DNA from: an uncultured Sutterella sp.
GTDB taxonomy: Bacteria > Pseudomonadota > Gammaproteobacteria > Burkholderiales > Burkholderiaceae_F
NCBI GenBank assembly: GCA_905198475.1
Contig: CAJKCQ010000013.1
Coordinates: 1 to 42,344, forward strand
Direction: 5' to 3'
DNA length: 42,344 nt
The number at the start of each line of letters is the position of its first letter. Positions within the stretch are counted from its first letter, which is position 1. Positions 33,004-41,932 of the stretch are shown here, piece by piece. Under the pieces are notes generated by a model. The model did no database searches, was not told the DNA's origin, and was given only the letters and a program-made list of their open reading frames with translations. The position numbers were made by a program, and so were the translations under genes.

Positions 33004-35640
33004 TCAGGACGCGTCCGCGCGGGGACTGCGGGGAAGGAGCGACCTGACGAGGTCGCGCACGGCCGGCAGCGTCCGTCCGGGGAGAAATTCGATCATCGAG
33101 CGGTAGCCGTAGAGCGCGAGGCGCCCGAGCTCCAGGAAGCCCGTGATGAAGCGGTCGTCCACGGGCTTTTCAGGCGTGCGCGCCCAGATGCCACGGCGCG
33201 CGAAGGTGACGCGGTTGAAGCGCTTCTCGTCGGTGCGCGCCGGGTCGTCGGGGAAGTCGATGATGAGGTCGCGCGCGCCGTCCGTCTTCTCCGGATCCGC
33301 GGGCGCAAGGTGCGCGGGGAACTTTTCGGGCGCCCCCTCGTCGTCGGGCACCGTCACCGAGAGCGCGGCGCCCTCGGGGAGCTCCGCGAAGGGATCGGCC
33401 CCGGCTGCGGCGCTACCGACCCGCACGCCCTCCTGCGAGAACTGCAGCATCTGCGCGGGGACCGCGCGCCCGTCGATCTCCACGGTCACCGGGAGCTTGA
33501 GGTCGATTCTCGGGTAGCGGTCTTTCTGCACCTCCTCAACGGCCACGGACATCGTCGCGCCGAGGATCATCAGGTTGTAGACGATCCAGCCCATGTTGAT
33601 CGCGAGCGTCAGGTACTCGGGCTCGGGCGAGAAGAAGGCCTTCCAGAAGCCCATGGCGAGGCCGGCGAAGTTGAGCGCGATGAGGACGAGGTAGGGCTTG
33701 GAGATGTGCCAGTCGAGGTACTTGCTGTCGATCACGCCGCCCTTGGCGGTGACGTTGAACTTGCCGATCTTGGGCGCAATGAGGGCCACCGTGGTCGGCA
33801 CGAGGATGTACCAGGAGAGCACCGTCTCGTAGACGCCCGAGAGGAAGGGGTAGCGATAGCCGTGTTGCAGGCGCTGGTTCGTCACGGCCGAATGCACCAT
33901 GTGCGGAATGACGTAGGCGAAGATCGAGGCGGCCGTGGCGTAGATCACGTAGACGTCGGCGAGCATGTAGGGCAGCGGCGCCAAGAGGAAGATGATGCGC
34001 GGGAGCCCGTGGAGAAAGTGGAGCATCGCGTTGAAGAAGCACAAACGCTGCGCGAGCGTCAGCCCGCGGCCGAGGAGTGGGCAGTCGAGCCTCAGGATCT
34101 GGATCATGCCGCGCGCCCAGCGGATGCGCTGCCCGATGTGGGCGGCGAGCGTGTCGGTTGAGAGCCCCGAGGCGACCGGACGCGAGATGAAGGCGGACTT
34201 CCAGCCGCGGCGGTTGAGCTTGAGGGACGTGTGCGCGTCCTCGGTCACCGTCTCGACGGCGATGCCGCCCACCTCCTCCAAGGCCGAGCGGCGCATCACC
34301 GCGCTCGAGCCGCAGAACATCGTCGCGTTCCACGTGTCGTTGCCCTTCTGGATGAAGTCGTGGAAGAGCGAGTTCTCGATCGGCTGCGCGCGCTCGAGGT
34401 GCATGTTCTTCTCAAAGGGATCGGGCGAATAGAAGTGGTGCGGCGTCTGCACGAGGGCGATCCGCGGGTCCTTGACGAGCCAGCCGACGGTGGACTTCAG
34501 AAAGTCGCGCGAGGGGACGTGATCGCAGTCGAAGATCACGATCATCTCGCCCGAGGTGACCGTCATCGCGTGGTTGATGTTGCCCGCCTTGGCGTGCTTG
34601 TGCTCGTCGCGCTTGATGTAGTTCGCGCCCGCCGCGCGCGCGAAGGTCTCGAAGGCCGGACGGCTGCCGTCGTCGAGAAGATGCACGCGCAGCTTCTCTT
34701 CGGGCCAGTCGAGGTTGAGCGCCGCATAGACCGTCGGCTTGATGATCTCGAGCGCCTCGTTGTAGGTCGGGATGAAGACGTCCACCACGGGCCAGGTCTT
34801 CTCGTCCTCGGGGAGCGGACAGACCTTGCGGTCCATCGCCCAGCAGACCTGGAAGTAGCCGAGCACCATCACGCAGAAGGCGTAGAGCTCCGCGCCGAGC
34901 AGCAGCGACGTGAAGACCACGTCGATCCAGGTGTTGGTGTTGAGGGTCGCCGTCGCGCGCCACCAGAGATAGCGGGCCGACACCACGATCGAGATCACGA
35001 AGAGGAGCATCAGCGTGATGCGGGCCTTCACGCGCACGAGCGCCACCATCGAGAAGAACATGAAGGTGAGGAAGACCGCCTGGCCCTGCAGGTTGAAGGG
35101 CTGCGTAATGCAGAGCGCGGCGAGCGCGAGCCCGAGGACCACCGAAATCCAAAGGAGCGCTCCGCGGGCGCGCCGGCTGCTGCGGCCGCTCTTCGCGGAC
35201 TCGTCCTTCGACTCCTCCTCGTCGGAGAGGGCGGGAAGCCGCCGCACGAGCGCGAGGCAGAAGGCGCCCCACGCCTCGCCCGCGCGGGCGATGACGGCGC
35301 CCAGAGCGCGCAGGATCCGCACGACGCCCGTCACCGCGCGGCTCCAGGGCGAGCGCTCGCCCGGGCGCGCGGGCTTCACGAAGATGAGCCATGCCGTCTG
35401 GATGAGGATCCGCAGGGGGTCGAGCACCCGCGGCCGGTCGAAGTCCACCTGCGGGTAGAGCTCGGTCTTTCTCGCCGCCACCGCCCGGAAGGGGCCGTGC
35501 TCGAGCGGAATGAAGACGAGCAGAAGCGCGAGGAAGAAGCCGTTTACGAAGCGCGCCGCGGCGCCGGCGTCGTTCGCCCGCCAGATCTCAAGTCGGCGGG
35601 AGAAGACCTGCTTCGGGTTCTCAGTGGTGGGATGCTGCAT
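33004..35640 (-). CDS. bcsA: cellulose synthase catalytic subunit
   Basis: BcsA (878 aa from ATG 35640; a GTG 39 bases upstream is possible) polymerises UDP-glucose and extrudes the chain. The family-2 glycosyltransferase residues are all there: DDG (323-325), DCD (371-373), TED (466-468), QRIRW (504-508), and the FCGS finger region at 442. Several helices flank the domain. A C-terminal PilZ domain begins near 704, but its c-di-GMP motifs are degenerate: RYPRIDLK lacks RxxxR, and QFSQEG has Gln where Asp or Asn is expected. It is the first gene of bcsA-bcsB-bcsZ-bcsG on the minus strand. Confidence 0.95.
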   Translation of the reverse strand: MQHPTTENPKQVFSRRLEIWRANDAGAAARFVNGFFLALLLVFIPLEHGPFRAVAARKTELYPQVDFDRPRVLDPLRILIQTAWLIFVKPARPGERSPWSRAVTGVVRILRALGAVIARAGEAWGAFCLALVRRLPALSDEEESKDESAKSGRSSRRARGALLWISVVLGLALAALCITQPFNLQGQAVFLTFMFFSMVALVRVKARITLMLLFVISIVVSARYLWWRATATLNTNTWIDVVFTSLLLGAELYAFCVMVLGYFQVCWAMDRKVCPLPEDEKTWPVVDVFIPTYNEALEIIKPTVYAALNLDWPEEKLRVHLLDDGSRPAFETFARAAGANYIKRDEHKHAKAGNINHAMTVTSGEMIVIFDCDHVPSRDFLKSTVGWLVKDPRIALVQTPHHFYSPDPFEKNMHLERAQPIENSLFHDFIQKGNDTWNATMFCGSSAVMRRSALEEVGGIAVETVTEDAHTSLKLNRRGWKSAFISRPVASGLSTDTLAAHIGQRIRWARGMIQILRLDCPLLGRGLTLAQRLCFFNAMLHFLHGLPRIIFLLAPLPYMLADVYVIYATAASIFAYVIPHMVHSAVTNQRLQHGYRYPFLSGVYETVLSWYILVPTTVALIAPKIGKFNVTAKGGVIDSKYLDWHISKPYLVLIALNFAGLAMGFWKAFFSPEPEYLTLAINMGWIVYNLMILGATMSVAVEEVQKDRYPRIDLKLPVTVEIDGRAVPAQMLQFSQEGVRVGSAAAGADPFAELPEGAALSVTVPDDEGAPEKFPAHLAPADPEKTDGARDLIIDFPDDPARTDEKRFNRVTFARRGIWARTPEKPVDDRFITGFLELGRLALYGYRSMIEFLPGRTLPAVRDLVRSLLPRSPRADAS

Positions 35641-36002
35641 CTTTGGGGGTGGAGGCGAGATCCGCGGCGCCGGCCTCAACGATGCACGGGATGCCCCTGA
35701 AAGGTTTTGTCTACGGGCCGTCGACGCGTCATGCGGGAAAGAGGCGTCTACGACGAACGGGCAAGCTTAGCCGATGGAGGGCCGGCTTGCTCGGGGCAGC
35801 TCATTCTCAGGATGCATTTCCTTGCACAAAGGCAACGTCCATGACGCATCTTTGCCTTGCCCTCGAGGCGCCCCGAAGGTCTCCGGGAGGACTGCGGCGG
35901 GGACGCCGCAGGACTGGTCCCGGGCGCCCGCCGCTAGGGGCCGCAGCCCCCGCACTCCGCTAGACTCGACTGATCCCTCTCTCTTTTCAAAGGACGAATC
36001 CG
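35641..36002. promoter_or_regulatory. divergent promoter region of bcsA and the dehydrogenase
   Basis: 362 bases without a gene. CTGCGGCG-GGGA-CGCCGCAG (35892-35911) is a perfect 8-bp stem with a GNRA-type tetraloop. AAAGGACG before 36003 is the ribosome site of the downstream gene. No clear -10/-35 set or known operator was identified. Confidence 0.45.
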
Positions 36003-36965
36003 ATGCTCGAAGGCCGTCCCCTCATCATGAATCTCATCGCGAGCCGCATCACGACGCACCCGCTCCTGCCGCGCCTCCCGGAAATCGGCCGGGTCTTCCA
36101 GCGCGACGAGCTCACGCCCGAAGCGCTCGCCGACATCGCGCCCCACGTGGACGTGTTGGTCGGCGCCTCGAACCTCAAGGTGCCCAAGGCCGAGCTCGAC
36201 CTCTACCCGAACCTCAGAATCGTCGCCGACTTCGGTGTCGGGTACGACGGCTTCGACGTCGAGGAGATCGCCCGCCGGAACCTCCTCTGCGCCCATACGC
36301 CCGACGTGCTCTCCGAAGACGTCGCCGACCTCGCCGTCGGACTGATGCTCTCCATCACGCGCCGGCTCCCGCAGGCCGACGCCTTTGTGCGCGCGGGCCG
36401 GTGGCCGAAGGAAAACTTCCCGCTCGGACGGCGCATCGCCAGGCGCCGCATCGGCGTCGCGGGCCTCGGGCGCATCGGGCGCGTCGTGGCGCAGCGCGCC
36501 GAAGCCTTCCGCATGGAGGTGGGCTACACGTCGCAGCACCCGAAGGACGTGCCCTGGCGACGCTTTGAGGACGTGAAGTCGCTCGCCGCCTGGGCAGACG
36601 TCCTCGTCGTGGTGATTCCCGCGACGCCCGAAACGCACCACCTCATCAACGCCGAGGTTCTCGACGCCCTCGGGCCCGAAGGGTACCTCGTCAACATCGC
36701 CCGCGGCGCCCTCGTGGACACGGCGGCGCTCATCCGCGCGCTCGAGGAGAAGCGCATCGCCGGCGCCGCGCTCGACGTCTTCGAGCACGAGCCCGAAGTG
36801 GAGGCCGAGTTCAGGAAGCTCGAGAACGTCGTCCTCGCACCGCACATCGGATCGGCGACCGTCGAAACCCGTTGCGCCATGGCGGATCTCGTCTGCGAGA
36901 ACATCCGCCTCGGCCTCGCCGGGAAGCCCCTTCTCACGCCCGTTCCGGGCACCCGCAGGGCATAA
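36003..36965 (+). CDS. D-isomer 2-hydroxyacid dehydrogenase (hydroxypyruvate/glyoxylate reductase type)
   Basis: A 320-aa NAD(P)-dependent enzyme reducing 2-keto acids. It has the Rossmann loop GLGRIGRVVAQRAE near 155, the catalytic Arg in NIARGALVDT, the Glu in FEHEPEVE and the His in LAPHIGSATVETR. The block ADFGVGYDGFDVEEIARR is typical of the GhrB/hydroxypyruvate-reductase branch. The residue after the Rossmann strand is Thr-Ser-Gln-His, consistent with NADP use, but cofactor and substrate cannot be fixed from sequence reading. It is divergent from bcsA and 31 bases upstream of queF. Confidence 0.9.
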   Translation: MLEGRPLIMNLIASRITTHPLLPRLPEIGRVFQRDELTPEALADIAPHVDVLVGASNLKVPKAELDLYPNLRIVADFGVGYDGFDVEEIARRNLLCAHTPDVLSEDVADLAVGLMLSITRRLPQADAFVRAGRWPKENFPLGRRIARRRIGVAGLGRIGRVVAQRAEAFRMEVGYTSQHPKDVPWRRFEDVKSLAAWADVLVVVIPATPETHHLINAEVLDALGPEGYLVNIARGALVDTAALIRALEEKRIAGAALDVFEHEPEVEAEFRKLENVVLAPHIGSATVETRCAMADLVCENIRLGLAGKPLLTPVPGTRRA

Positions 36966-36996
36966 TGCGGGCTTCGCCACTCTTCGGAGACACTTC

Positions 36997-37836
36997 ATGC
37001 CCGTTCTGATGCCCGAACCCGAGGGAACGCAGCTCGGCCGCGCCACCACCTACGCCGAGACCTACAGCCCTGAGCTCCTGCAGCCCATCGCCCGCAGCCT
37101 CGGCCGCGACGCGATCGGCGATCACGACTTTCAGGGCACGGACGTCTGGCGTCTCTATGAGTTCTCCTGGCTCAACGCCCGGGGACTGCCGCAGGCGGCG
37201 CAGGTGGAGCTCCACGTTCCCGCCTCGACCCCGTCGATCATCGAGTCGAAGTCGCTCAAGCTCTATGCGATGAGCTTCGCGATGACGCGGCTCGCCGGGG
37301 GCGCGGCAGAGGCCGAGTCGATCCTCACGCGCGACCTCAGCGCCGCCGCGGGCGGCCCCGTGAAGGCGGCGGTGCACCCGCTCGGGACCTGGAAGACCCT
37401 GGTCGAGCCCATGCCGGGCGATCTCCTCGAAGCCATGTGCCCCGACGTCGAGGTCGAGGACTTCGAGGTGAATCCCGAGCTCCTCAGGCGCACCGAGGGC
37501 GGCCCGCGCACGGCCGCCGTCTGCTGGTCCACGAACGTCTTCCGCTCGCTCTGCCCGGTGACGGGGCAGCCCGACTTCGCGTCGATTTCGCTCCACCTCG
37601 CGGGCGAGCCCGTGGATCCGGCGTCGCTCCTCAAGTACCTCGCCTCCTACCGCCGTCACCGCGGCTTCCACGAGCAGTGCGTCGAGCAGATCTTCCACGA
37701 CCTGCGCACGCGCTTCGACCTCAAGGTGCTCGAGGTCCAGGCGTCCTTCACGCGCCGCGGCGGAATCGACATCAATCCCTTCCGCTCGACCGTCTCGGCC
37801 GAACCCCACCGCGTTCCGCGGGAGCTCCGCCAGTAG
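36997..37836 (+). CDS. queF: NADPH-dependent 7-cyano-7-deazaguanine reductase
   Basis: QueF (279 aa) reduces the nitrile of preQ0 to preQ1 in queuosine synthesis. It is the long, bimodular form found in proteobacteria. The substrate block ESKSLKLYAMSF lies near residue 83, and the nucleophilic Cys is in SLCPVTGQPDF with the catalytic Asp three residues after the Gly; in many homologues Trp follows this Asp, here Phe. The ending RRGGIDINPFRS is characteristic. No other queuosine gene is in the window. A strong terminator follows. Confidence 0.96.
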   Translation: MPVLMPEPEGTQLGRATTYAETYSPELLQPIARSLGRDAIGDHDFQGTDVWRLYEFSWLNARGLPQAAQVELHVPASTPSIIESKSLKLYAMSFAMTRLAGGAAEAESILTRDLSAAAGGPVKAAVHPLGTWKTLVEPMPGDLLEAMCPDVEVEDFEVNPELLRRTEGGPRTAAVCWSTNVFRSLCPVTGQPDFASISLHLAGEPVDPASLLKYLASYRRHRGFHEQCVEQIFHDLRTRFDLKVLEVQASFTRRGGIDINPFRSTVSAEPHRVPRELRQ

Positions 37837-37887
37837 TTCACCCGCCTTCCCTGCCCGCATCGGCATTTTGAGCAGCATTTTCCCGAG

Positions 37888-37925
37888 AGCCGTCCGGACC
37901 TCAACGTCCGGGCGGCTTTTCTCTT
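37888..37925 (+). terminator. terminator after queF
   Basis: AGCCGTCCGGAC (37888-37899) pairs with GTCCGGGCGGCT (37906-37917) including one G-T pair, followed by TTTCTCTT. Confidence 0.9.
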
Positions 37926-37928
37926 GAC

Positions 37929-37966
37929 TGCGGCTTGAGGATCATGCAGGCGATTCTCAAGCCGCA
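37929..37966. repeat. 11-bp inverted repeat upstream of the flavoprotein gene
   Basis: TGCGGCTTGAG (37929-37939) and CTCAAGCCGCA (37956-37966) are perfect complements around 16 bases. It starts four bases after the queF terminator tail and has no T tract of its own; it may be an operator or leader hairpin for the gene at 38180. No gene lies in the rest of 37967-38179. Confidence 0.55.
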
Positions 37967-38179
37967 TGCCGGAAACAATTCGCAACAAAGGTAAAGCCTG
38001 CGGCCTCAGATCAAATGCTCTTCAGCGCCCGCATCCATCGGTTTTCCCCGGGGGTAGTCTGTCGCGCAGCAATCGAAGAAAGCCGGCCCGCCGGACGCCT
38101 TCCCGTCGTTCACCCAGGACGACTCGGAGGGTGCAGGAAGGCGCCTCACGGACCGACAGGAAGAAAGGAGATTCCCAAA

Positions 38180-39664
38180 ATGTTGGAAAACCGTAGAGAG
38201 TTCTTCAAGACCGCCGCTGCAGGTGCGCTCGGCACCGCGGGGATGTTCGGCGGCGCCGCCGCCGTTGAGGCGAAGGCCGCCCCGAAGGCGAAGTACGACC
38301 TGATCATCGTGGGCGCCGGCTGCGGCGGCCTCGTCTGCGCCGTGCGCGCGGCCGAACTGGGCCTGAAGCCCCTCCTCCTTGAAAAGATGCCCATGCCTGC
38401 AGGCAACACGATCTATGCGGCCGGGTTCCTGCTCGGCCTCAACACTTCGTTCCAGAAGGCCAAGGGCGTCGCGAACGACACGGCCGAAGCCTTCTACAAC
38501 GACATGATGAAGGTCTCGCAGCAGCAGGCCGTCCCCGCCCTCACGAAGAAGGTGGTCGACAACTGCACGCGGCTCCTCGAGTGGATGCACTCCTACTGCG
38601 GCGTGAACTTCGCGACCGGCGCCCACCTCGTCTGGCCGATGCTCACCCGCGCGCACCTCGTCACGGGCGAAGTGAAGCCGGGCGGCGCGCAGCTCGCGAT
38701 GACGCTCCTCAACAAGGCGAAGAGCCTCGGCGTCGAAGTCCGCACGAGCACCAAGGTGGTCGCGCTCCTCTCCGACCCGAAGAAGGGCAACGTGACGGGT
38801 GTGCGCATCAAGACGAAGGCGGGCCTCTCCGAGGTCACGTCGAAGTACGGCGTCGTCCTCGCGACCGGCGGCTATTCGGCCAACCAGCAGTTGGTGACGC
38901 AGTACATCGGCTCGGCCGGCGCCAAGATGCCGATCCGCGGCTCGCGCATCATCGCGGGCGAGAACATCGTCCTCACCGCGCCCTTCATGCCGAAGGTCGT
39001 GCACGTGGATCAGTACCACTGCGGCCCGATCTACGGCCCGACCGGCGCCAACCCCCTGAACATCGTGAACAACGGCATCTGCGTCAACAAGCAGGGCGTG
39101 CGCTTCACCGATGAAGGCCAGACCTACGTGCAGATGGCGCGCGACGTCGCCGCGAAGACTCCGGACAACTGGGCCTTCATGATCTGCGACCAGACGACCC
39201 ACGACATTCCGATTCTGAAGAACGACTGGGAGTCCTACCGCCGCACGAACGCGCCGGTCTACACGGGCGACACGCTCGAAGCCGCCGCCAAGGCCGCGGG
39301 CCTCGACCCGAAGGCCGTCGAGAAGACGGTCTCCGACTGGAACGAAGCGGTCAAGGCGGGCAAGGCCGTGCAGATGACGCCGCCCAACACGCTCCCGAAG
39401 ACCCCGGTGATCGAGAAGGCGCCCTTCTACATCGTGCCCTTCCAGGGCGGCATGACGGCCACCTTCGGCGGCCCGCTCATCAACACCGAGGCGCAGGTGC
39501 TCGACACCGAGAACCGGCCGATCGAAGGGCTCTTCTGCATCGGCAACGCCGCGGGCGGCTTGTTCTACGACAACTATGTCGGCGGCGCGCAGCTCACGAG
39601 TGCGGGCGTCTTCGGCATGACCGTCGCCGAACACGTCAAGGCTCAGAAGGAAGGAAAGCTCTGA
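38180..39664 (+). CDS. Tat-exported FAD-binding fumarate-reductase-like flavoprotein
   Basis: 494 aa. The N-terminus has a twin-arginine signal (NRREFFKTAAAGALGTAG). Then comes the FAD loop DLIIVGAGCGGLVCA with Glu-Lys after the second strand, GNTIYAAGFLLG near 75, and the C-terminal FAD block GLFCIGNAAGGLFYDNYVGG. This is the flavocytochrome-c/urocanate-reductase flavin domain without any CxxCH haem site, so a separate cytochrome must deliver electrons. Such periplasmic reductases use fumarate, urocanate, methacrylate or similar acceptors in anaerobic respiration; the substrate is not predictable. AAGAAAGGAG precedes ATG 38180. Confidence 0.9.
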   Translation: MLENRREFFKTAAAGALGTAGMFGGAAAVEAKAAPKAKYDLIIVGAGCGGLVCAVRAAELGLKPLLLEKMPMPAGNTIYAAGFLLGLNTSFQKAKGVANDTAEAFYNDMMKVSQQQAVPALTKKVVDNCTRLLEWMHSYCGVNFATGAHLVWPMLTRAHLVTGEVKPGGAQLAMTLLNKAKSLGVEVRTSTKVVALLSDPKKGNVTGVRIKTKAGLSEVTSKYGVVLATGGYSANQQLVTQYIGSAGAKMPIRGSRIIAGENIVLTAPFMPKVVHVDQYHCGPIYGPTGANPLNIVNNGICVNKQGVRFTDEGQTYVQMARDVAAKTPDNWAFMICDQTTHDIPILKNDWESYRRTNAPVYTGDTLEAAAKAAGLDPKAVEKTVSDWNEAVKAGKAVQMTPPNTLPKTPVIEKAPFYIVPFQGGMTATFGGPLINTEAQVLDTENRPIEGLFCIGNAAGGLFYDNYVGGAQLTSAGVFGMTVAEHVKAQKEGKL

Positions 39665-39688
39665 TCGCGTGATCTGAAGCGCCTCTGA

Positions 39689-39721
39689 AGGACTTCAGGC
39701 TCTTCTGGGGCCTGAAGTCCT
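39689..39721 (+). terminator. hairpin after the flavoprotein gene
   Basis: AGGACTTCAGGC (39689-39700) and GCCTGAAGTCCT (39710-39721) form a perfect 12-bp stem around a nine-base loop; few T follow. Confidence 0.7.
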
Positions 39722-39726
39722 CCTTC

Positions 39727-39780
39727 AAACAGATTCGGCCGGGCCTCCCGCATTCGGGAGGTCCGGCCGAGCTGTTTCTT
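39727..39780. terminator. bidirectional terminator between flavoprotein and mmuM
   Basis: CGGCCGG-CCTCCCG (39736-39750) pairs with CGGGAGG-CCGGCCG (39755-39769) around CATT, and outer AAACAG/CTGTTT arms add A/T tails to both strands. Confidence 0.88.
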
Positions 39781-39846
39781 GAGCGCCCGGGAGCTCCCAA
39801 CGGCGGGGGGAGCAGCCGGGCATTCGGGCGTGAGAGGCTCCGAAGC

Positions 39847-40797
39847 CTACTTCTTCGCGGCGCCCACGAGGCGCGCGATTTCGGAGATGTCCTGCGGGAG
39901 CGTGCGGCAGCAGCCGCCGAGGCAGAGCGCGCCCGTCTTCTCCCAGAGCGGCACGTAGTGGCTCCAGGAGGGTTCGTGCGGGCCCGCGGCGTGCCAGGTC
40001 TTCGTCACCGGATCGTACGTCTCGCCCGAGTTCGGGTAGACGACGAGGGGCTTCTGCGTGAGTTCGCGCATCTTGAGCAAAGCGGGCTCGACCCATTCGC
40101 GCTTCACGCAGTTGAGGCCGAAGGCCTCGACCTGCGGGTTGGCGTCCATCGCCTTCGCGAACGTCTCGAGGGCCGTACCGTCGGGCATGACGCCGTCCTT
40201 CAGGGTCACCGTCACCCAGCAGGTGACGTTGCGGTTCTCGATCATCGAGAGGACGGCCTCGATTTCATCGAGCCGCGGCTGCGTCTCGATCGCGAGCACG
40301 TCGGCGCCCCCGTCGAGGAGCGCGTCGAGGCGCAGCTGATGGAACTTCACGTACTCGTCGCGCGTGAGGTGATAGTCGCCCGTGTATTCGCTCCCGTCGG
40401 CGAGGTACGCGCCGTAGGGGCCGATCGCGCCCGCGACGAGGAGGTCCTCGGGGACCCACTCGGGATGGTCGAGGAGCACGTCGTTCTTCGCCTCGCGGGC
40501 GAGTTCGGCGGCGCGGCGGATCCAATTGCGGGCCTCTTCGGCCGTGTAGCCCTTGGCGCCGAAGCCCGCCTCGGTCGCCTGGTAGGAGTCGGTGATGGCG
40601 GCGTTGGCGCCGGCCTCAAAGTACTGCCTATGCACCTCGCGGACGAATTCGGGGTGTTCGATCAGCGCGCGGGCGCTCCAGAGCGAATCGTTCAGAACCA
40701 TGCCGAGCTTCTCGAGCGCCGTGGACATGGCGCCGTCGATCACGAGAGCGCCGCGGCGGCGGATGACGTCGCCGAGCGGATGACGGGTGGGAACCAT
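39847..40797 (-). CDS. mmuM: homocysteine S-methyltransferase
   Basis: MmuM (316 aa) methylates homocysteine to methionine using S-methylmethionine or SAM. It is a Pfam S-methyl_trans TIM barrel: VIDGAMSTALEKLG at the N-terminus, ITDSYQAT, and zinc cysteines in FGLNCVK and GGCCRTLP. Length is typical. It lies downstream of metQ on the same strand (142-base gap), so they may share a transcript. Together with the hcy locus it provides the last step from homocysteine to methionine. Confidence 0.94.
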   Translation of the reverse strand: MVPTRHPLGDVIRRRGALVIDGAMSTALEKLGMVLNDSLWSARALIEHPEFVREVHRQYFEAGANAAITDSYQATEAGFGAKGYTAEEARNWIRRAAELAREAKNDVLLDHPEWVPEDLLVAGAIGPYGAYLADGSEYTGDYHLTRDEYVKFHQLRLDALLDGGADVLAIETQPRLDEIEAVLSMIENRNVTCWVTVTLKDGVMPDGTALETFAKAMDANPQVEAFGLNCVKREWVEPALLKMRELTQKPLVVYPNSGETYDPVTKTWHAAGPHEPSWSHYVPLWEKTGALCLGGCCRTLPQDISEIARLVGAAKK

Positions 40798-40901
40798 CTC
40801 AATCTTCTCCAGGGAAGTGGTGAATTCGGGCAGTTTATGCCGGTCAAGACGGAAACGCCGCAGCCCGGAATCGCTTCCCGTCGCTGCGGCGCTTCCGAGG
40901 G

Positions 40902-40916
40902 GGCGCCTCAGGCGCC
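40902..40916. repeat. short hairpin between metQ and mmuM
   Basis: GGCGCC-TCA-GGCGCC, a 6-bp GC stem with a three-base loop and no T tract. It may slow but probably does not end transcription from metQ into mmuM. Confidence 0.4.
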
Positions 40917-40939
40917 GCCCTGCGGGTTGATGCCCATTT

Positions 40940-41758
40940 CTACTTGATCCAGGCCGGGAGGATCTGCCCGTTGAACTTCGTCTTGATGAATTCGGCGACT
41001 TCGGGCGACTGGTAGTACTTCACGAAGGCCTTCACCTCGAGGCTCTCCACGTTGTCCTTGCGGGCGGCGATGATGATGAGCGCGAACTTGGCGTCGTAGG
41101 ACTCGAAGTAGAAGCCCTGCTTCTTGACGCTCAGGCCGCCCGAGACGGCGTAGTTCATCGGCACGGCGGCGATGTCGAGGTCCTGGATGCTGATCGGGAG
41201 TTGCGCGGCTTCGAGCTCGACGATCTTCAACTTCTTCGGGTTCTCGGCGACGTCGAAGACGGTCGGGAGCGCCGGAGCGCCTTCCTTGATCTTGATGAGG
41301 CCGGCCTTGGCGAGGAGGATGAGCGCACGGCCGCCGTTCGAGGGATCGTTCGGGATGGCGAGCTTGGCGCCCTCGGGGATCGCGTCGAGCGAGCGGATCT
41401 TGTTCGAGTAGAGGCCCATCGGCTGCACGACGGCGTCGGCCGCAACGACGAGGTCGGTGTGGTTCTGCTTGTTGAAGTTCTGCAGGAACGGCTCGTGTTG
41501 GTAGACGGCGATGTCGAGCTGCTTCTCGGCGAGCGCGGTGTCGGGCGTGATGTAGTCGGTGAATTCGACGACTTCGACGTCAAAGCCGTTCTTCTTCGCG
41601 ACTTCGGCGGCCTTCGTCACGATGTCGGCGTGGGGGCCGGCCGTGACGGCGACCTTCACCTTCTTGAGTTGGGCGGGAGCGGCGAAGGCCGAGAGGGGCG
41701 CAATGGCGCTGGCGGCGGCGAGGCCGAAGGCGGTCTTGAGGAAGGTGCGTTTCTGCAT
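40940..41758 (-). CDS. metQ: methionine ABC transporter substrate-binding protein (NlpA family)
   Basis: A 272-aa periplasmic binding protein. The signal peptide KRTFLKTAFGLAAASAIAPLSAFA has no lipobox Cys, so it is soluble rather than lipid-anchored. The mature part follows MetQ: KVAVTAGPHADIVTKAAEVA, VVEFTDYITPDTALAEKQLD, YQHEPFL, IPNDPSNGGRALILLAKAGLI, and a C-terminal KFNGQILPAW. It delivers D/L-methionine to a MetN-MetI transporter, neither part of which is encoded in the window. AAAAGGAT precedes ATG 41758; the open frame further upstream lacks signals. GGTATTACC (minus strand, 41941-41933) lies 174 bases upstream of the start. Confidence 0.93.
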   Translation of the reverse strand: MQKRTFLKTAFGLAAASAIAPLSAFAAPAQLKKVKVAVTAGPHADIVTKAAEVAKKNGFDVEVVEFTDYITPDTALAEKQLDIAVYQHEPFLQNFNKQNHTDLVVAADAVVQPMGLYSNKIRSLDAIPEGAKLAIPNDPSNGGRALILLAKAGLIKIKEGAPALPTVFDVAENPKKLKIVELEAAQLPISIQDLDIAAVPMNYAVSGGLSVKKQGFYFESYDAKFALIIIAARKDNVESLEVKAFVKYYQSPEVAEFIKTKFNGQILPAWIK

Positions 41759-41932
41759 GGCTCGATAATCCTTTTGTGTTCGGTGTGTCTGCGGGGGGCG
41801 CTTCCGGCCGGGGTGGTCTGCTGCCGGCCCGGGGCCCCGCACCGCGGGGAGTTGTCTGGAACGGATCCGCGACCCGTCTTCACATTCTGCCCGGCCGCCC
41901 CGCGGCGCCGCCCGACTAAATCGCACCCACTG

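Noticed and set aside
35641..36002. Short coding frames in the bcsA upstream gap
   Set aside because: No ribosome site, poor codon pattern and overlap with a hairpin.
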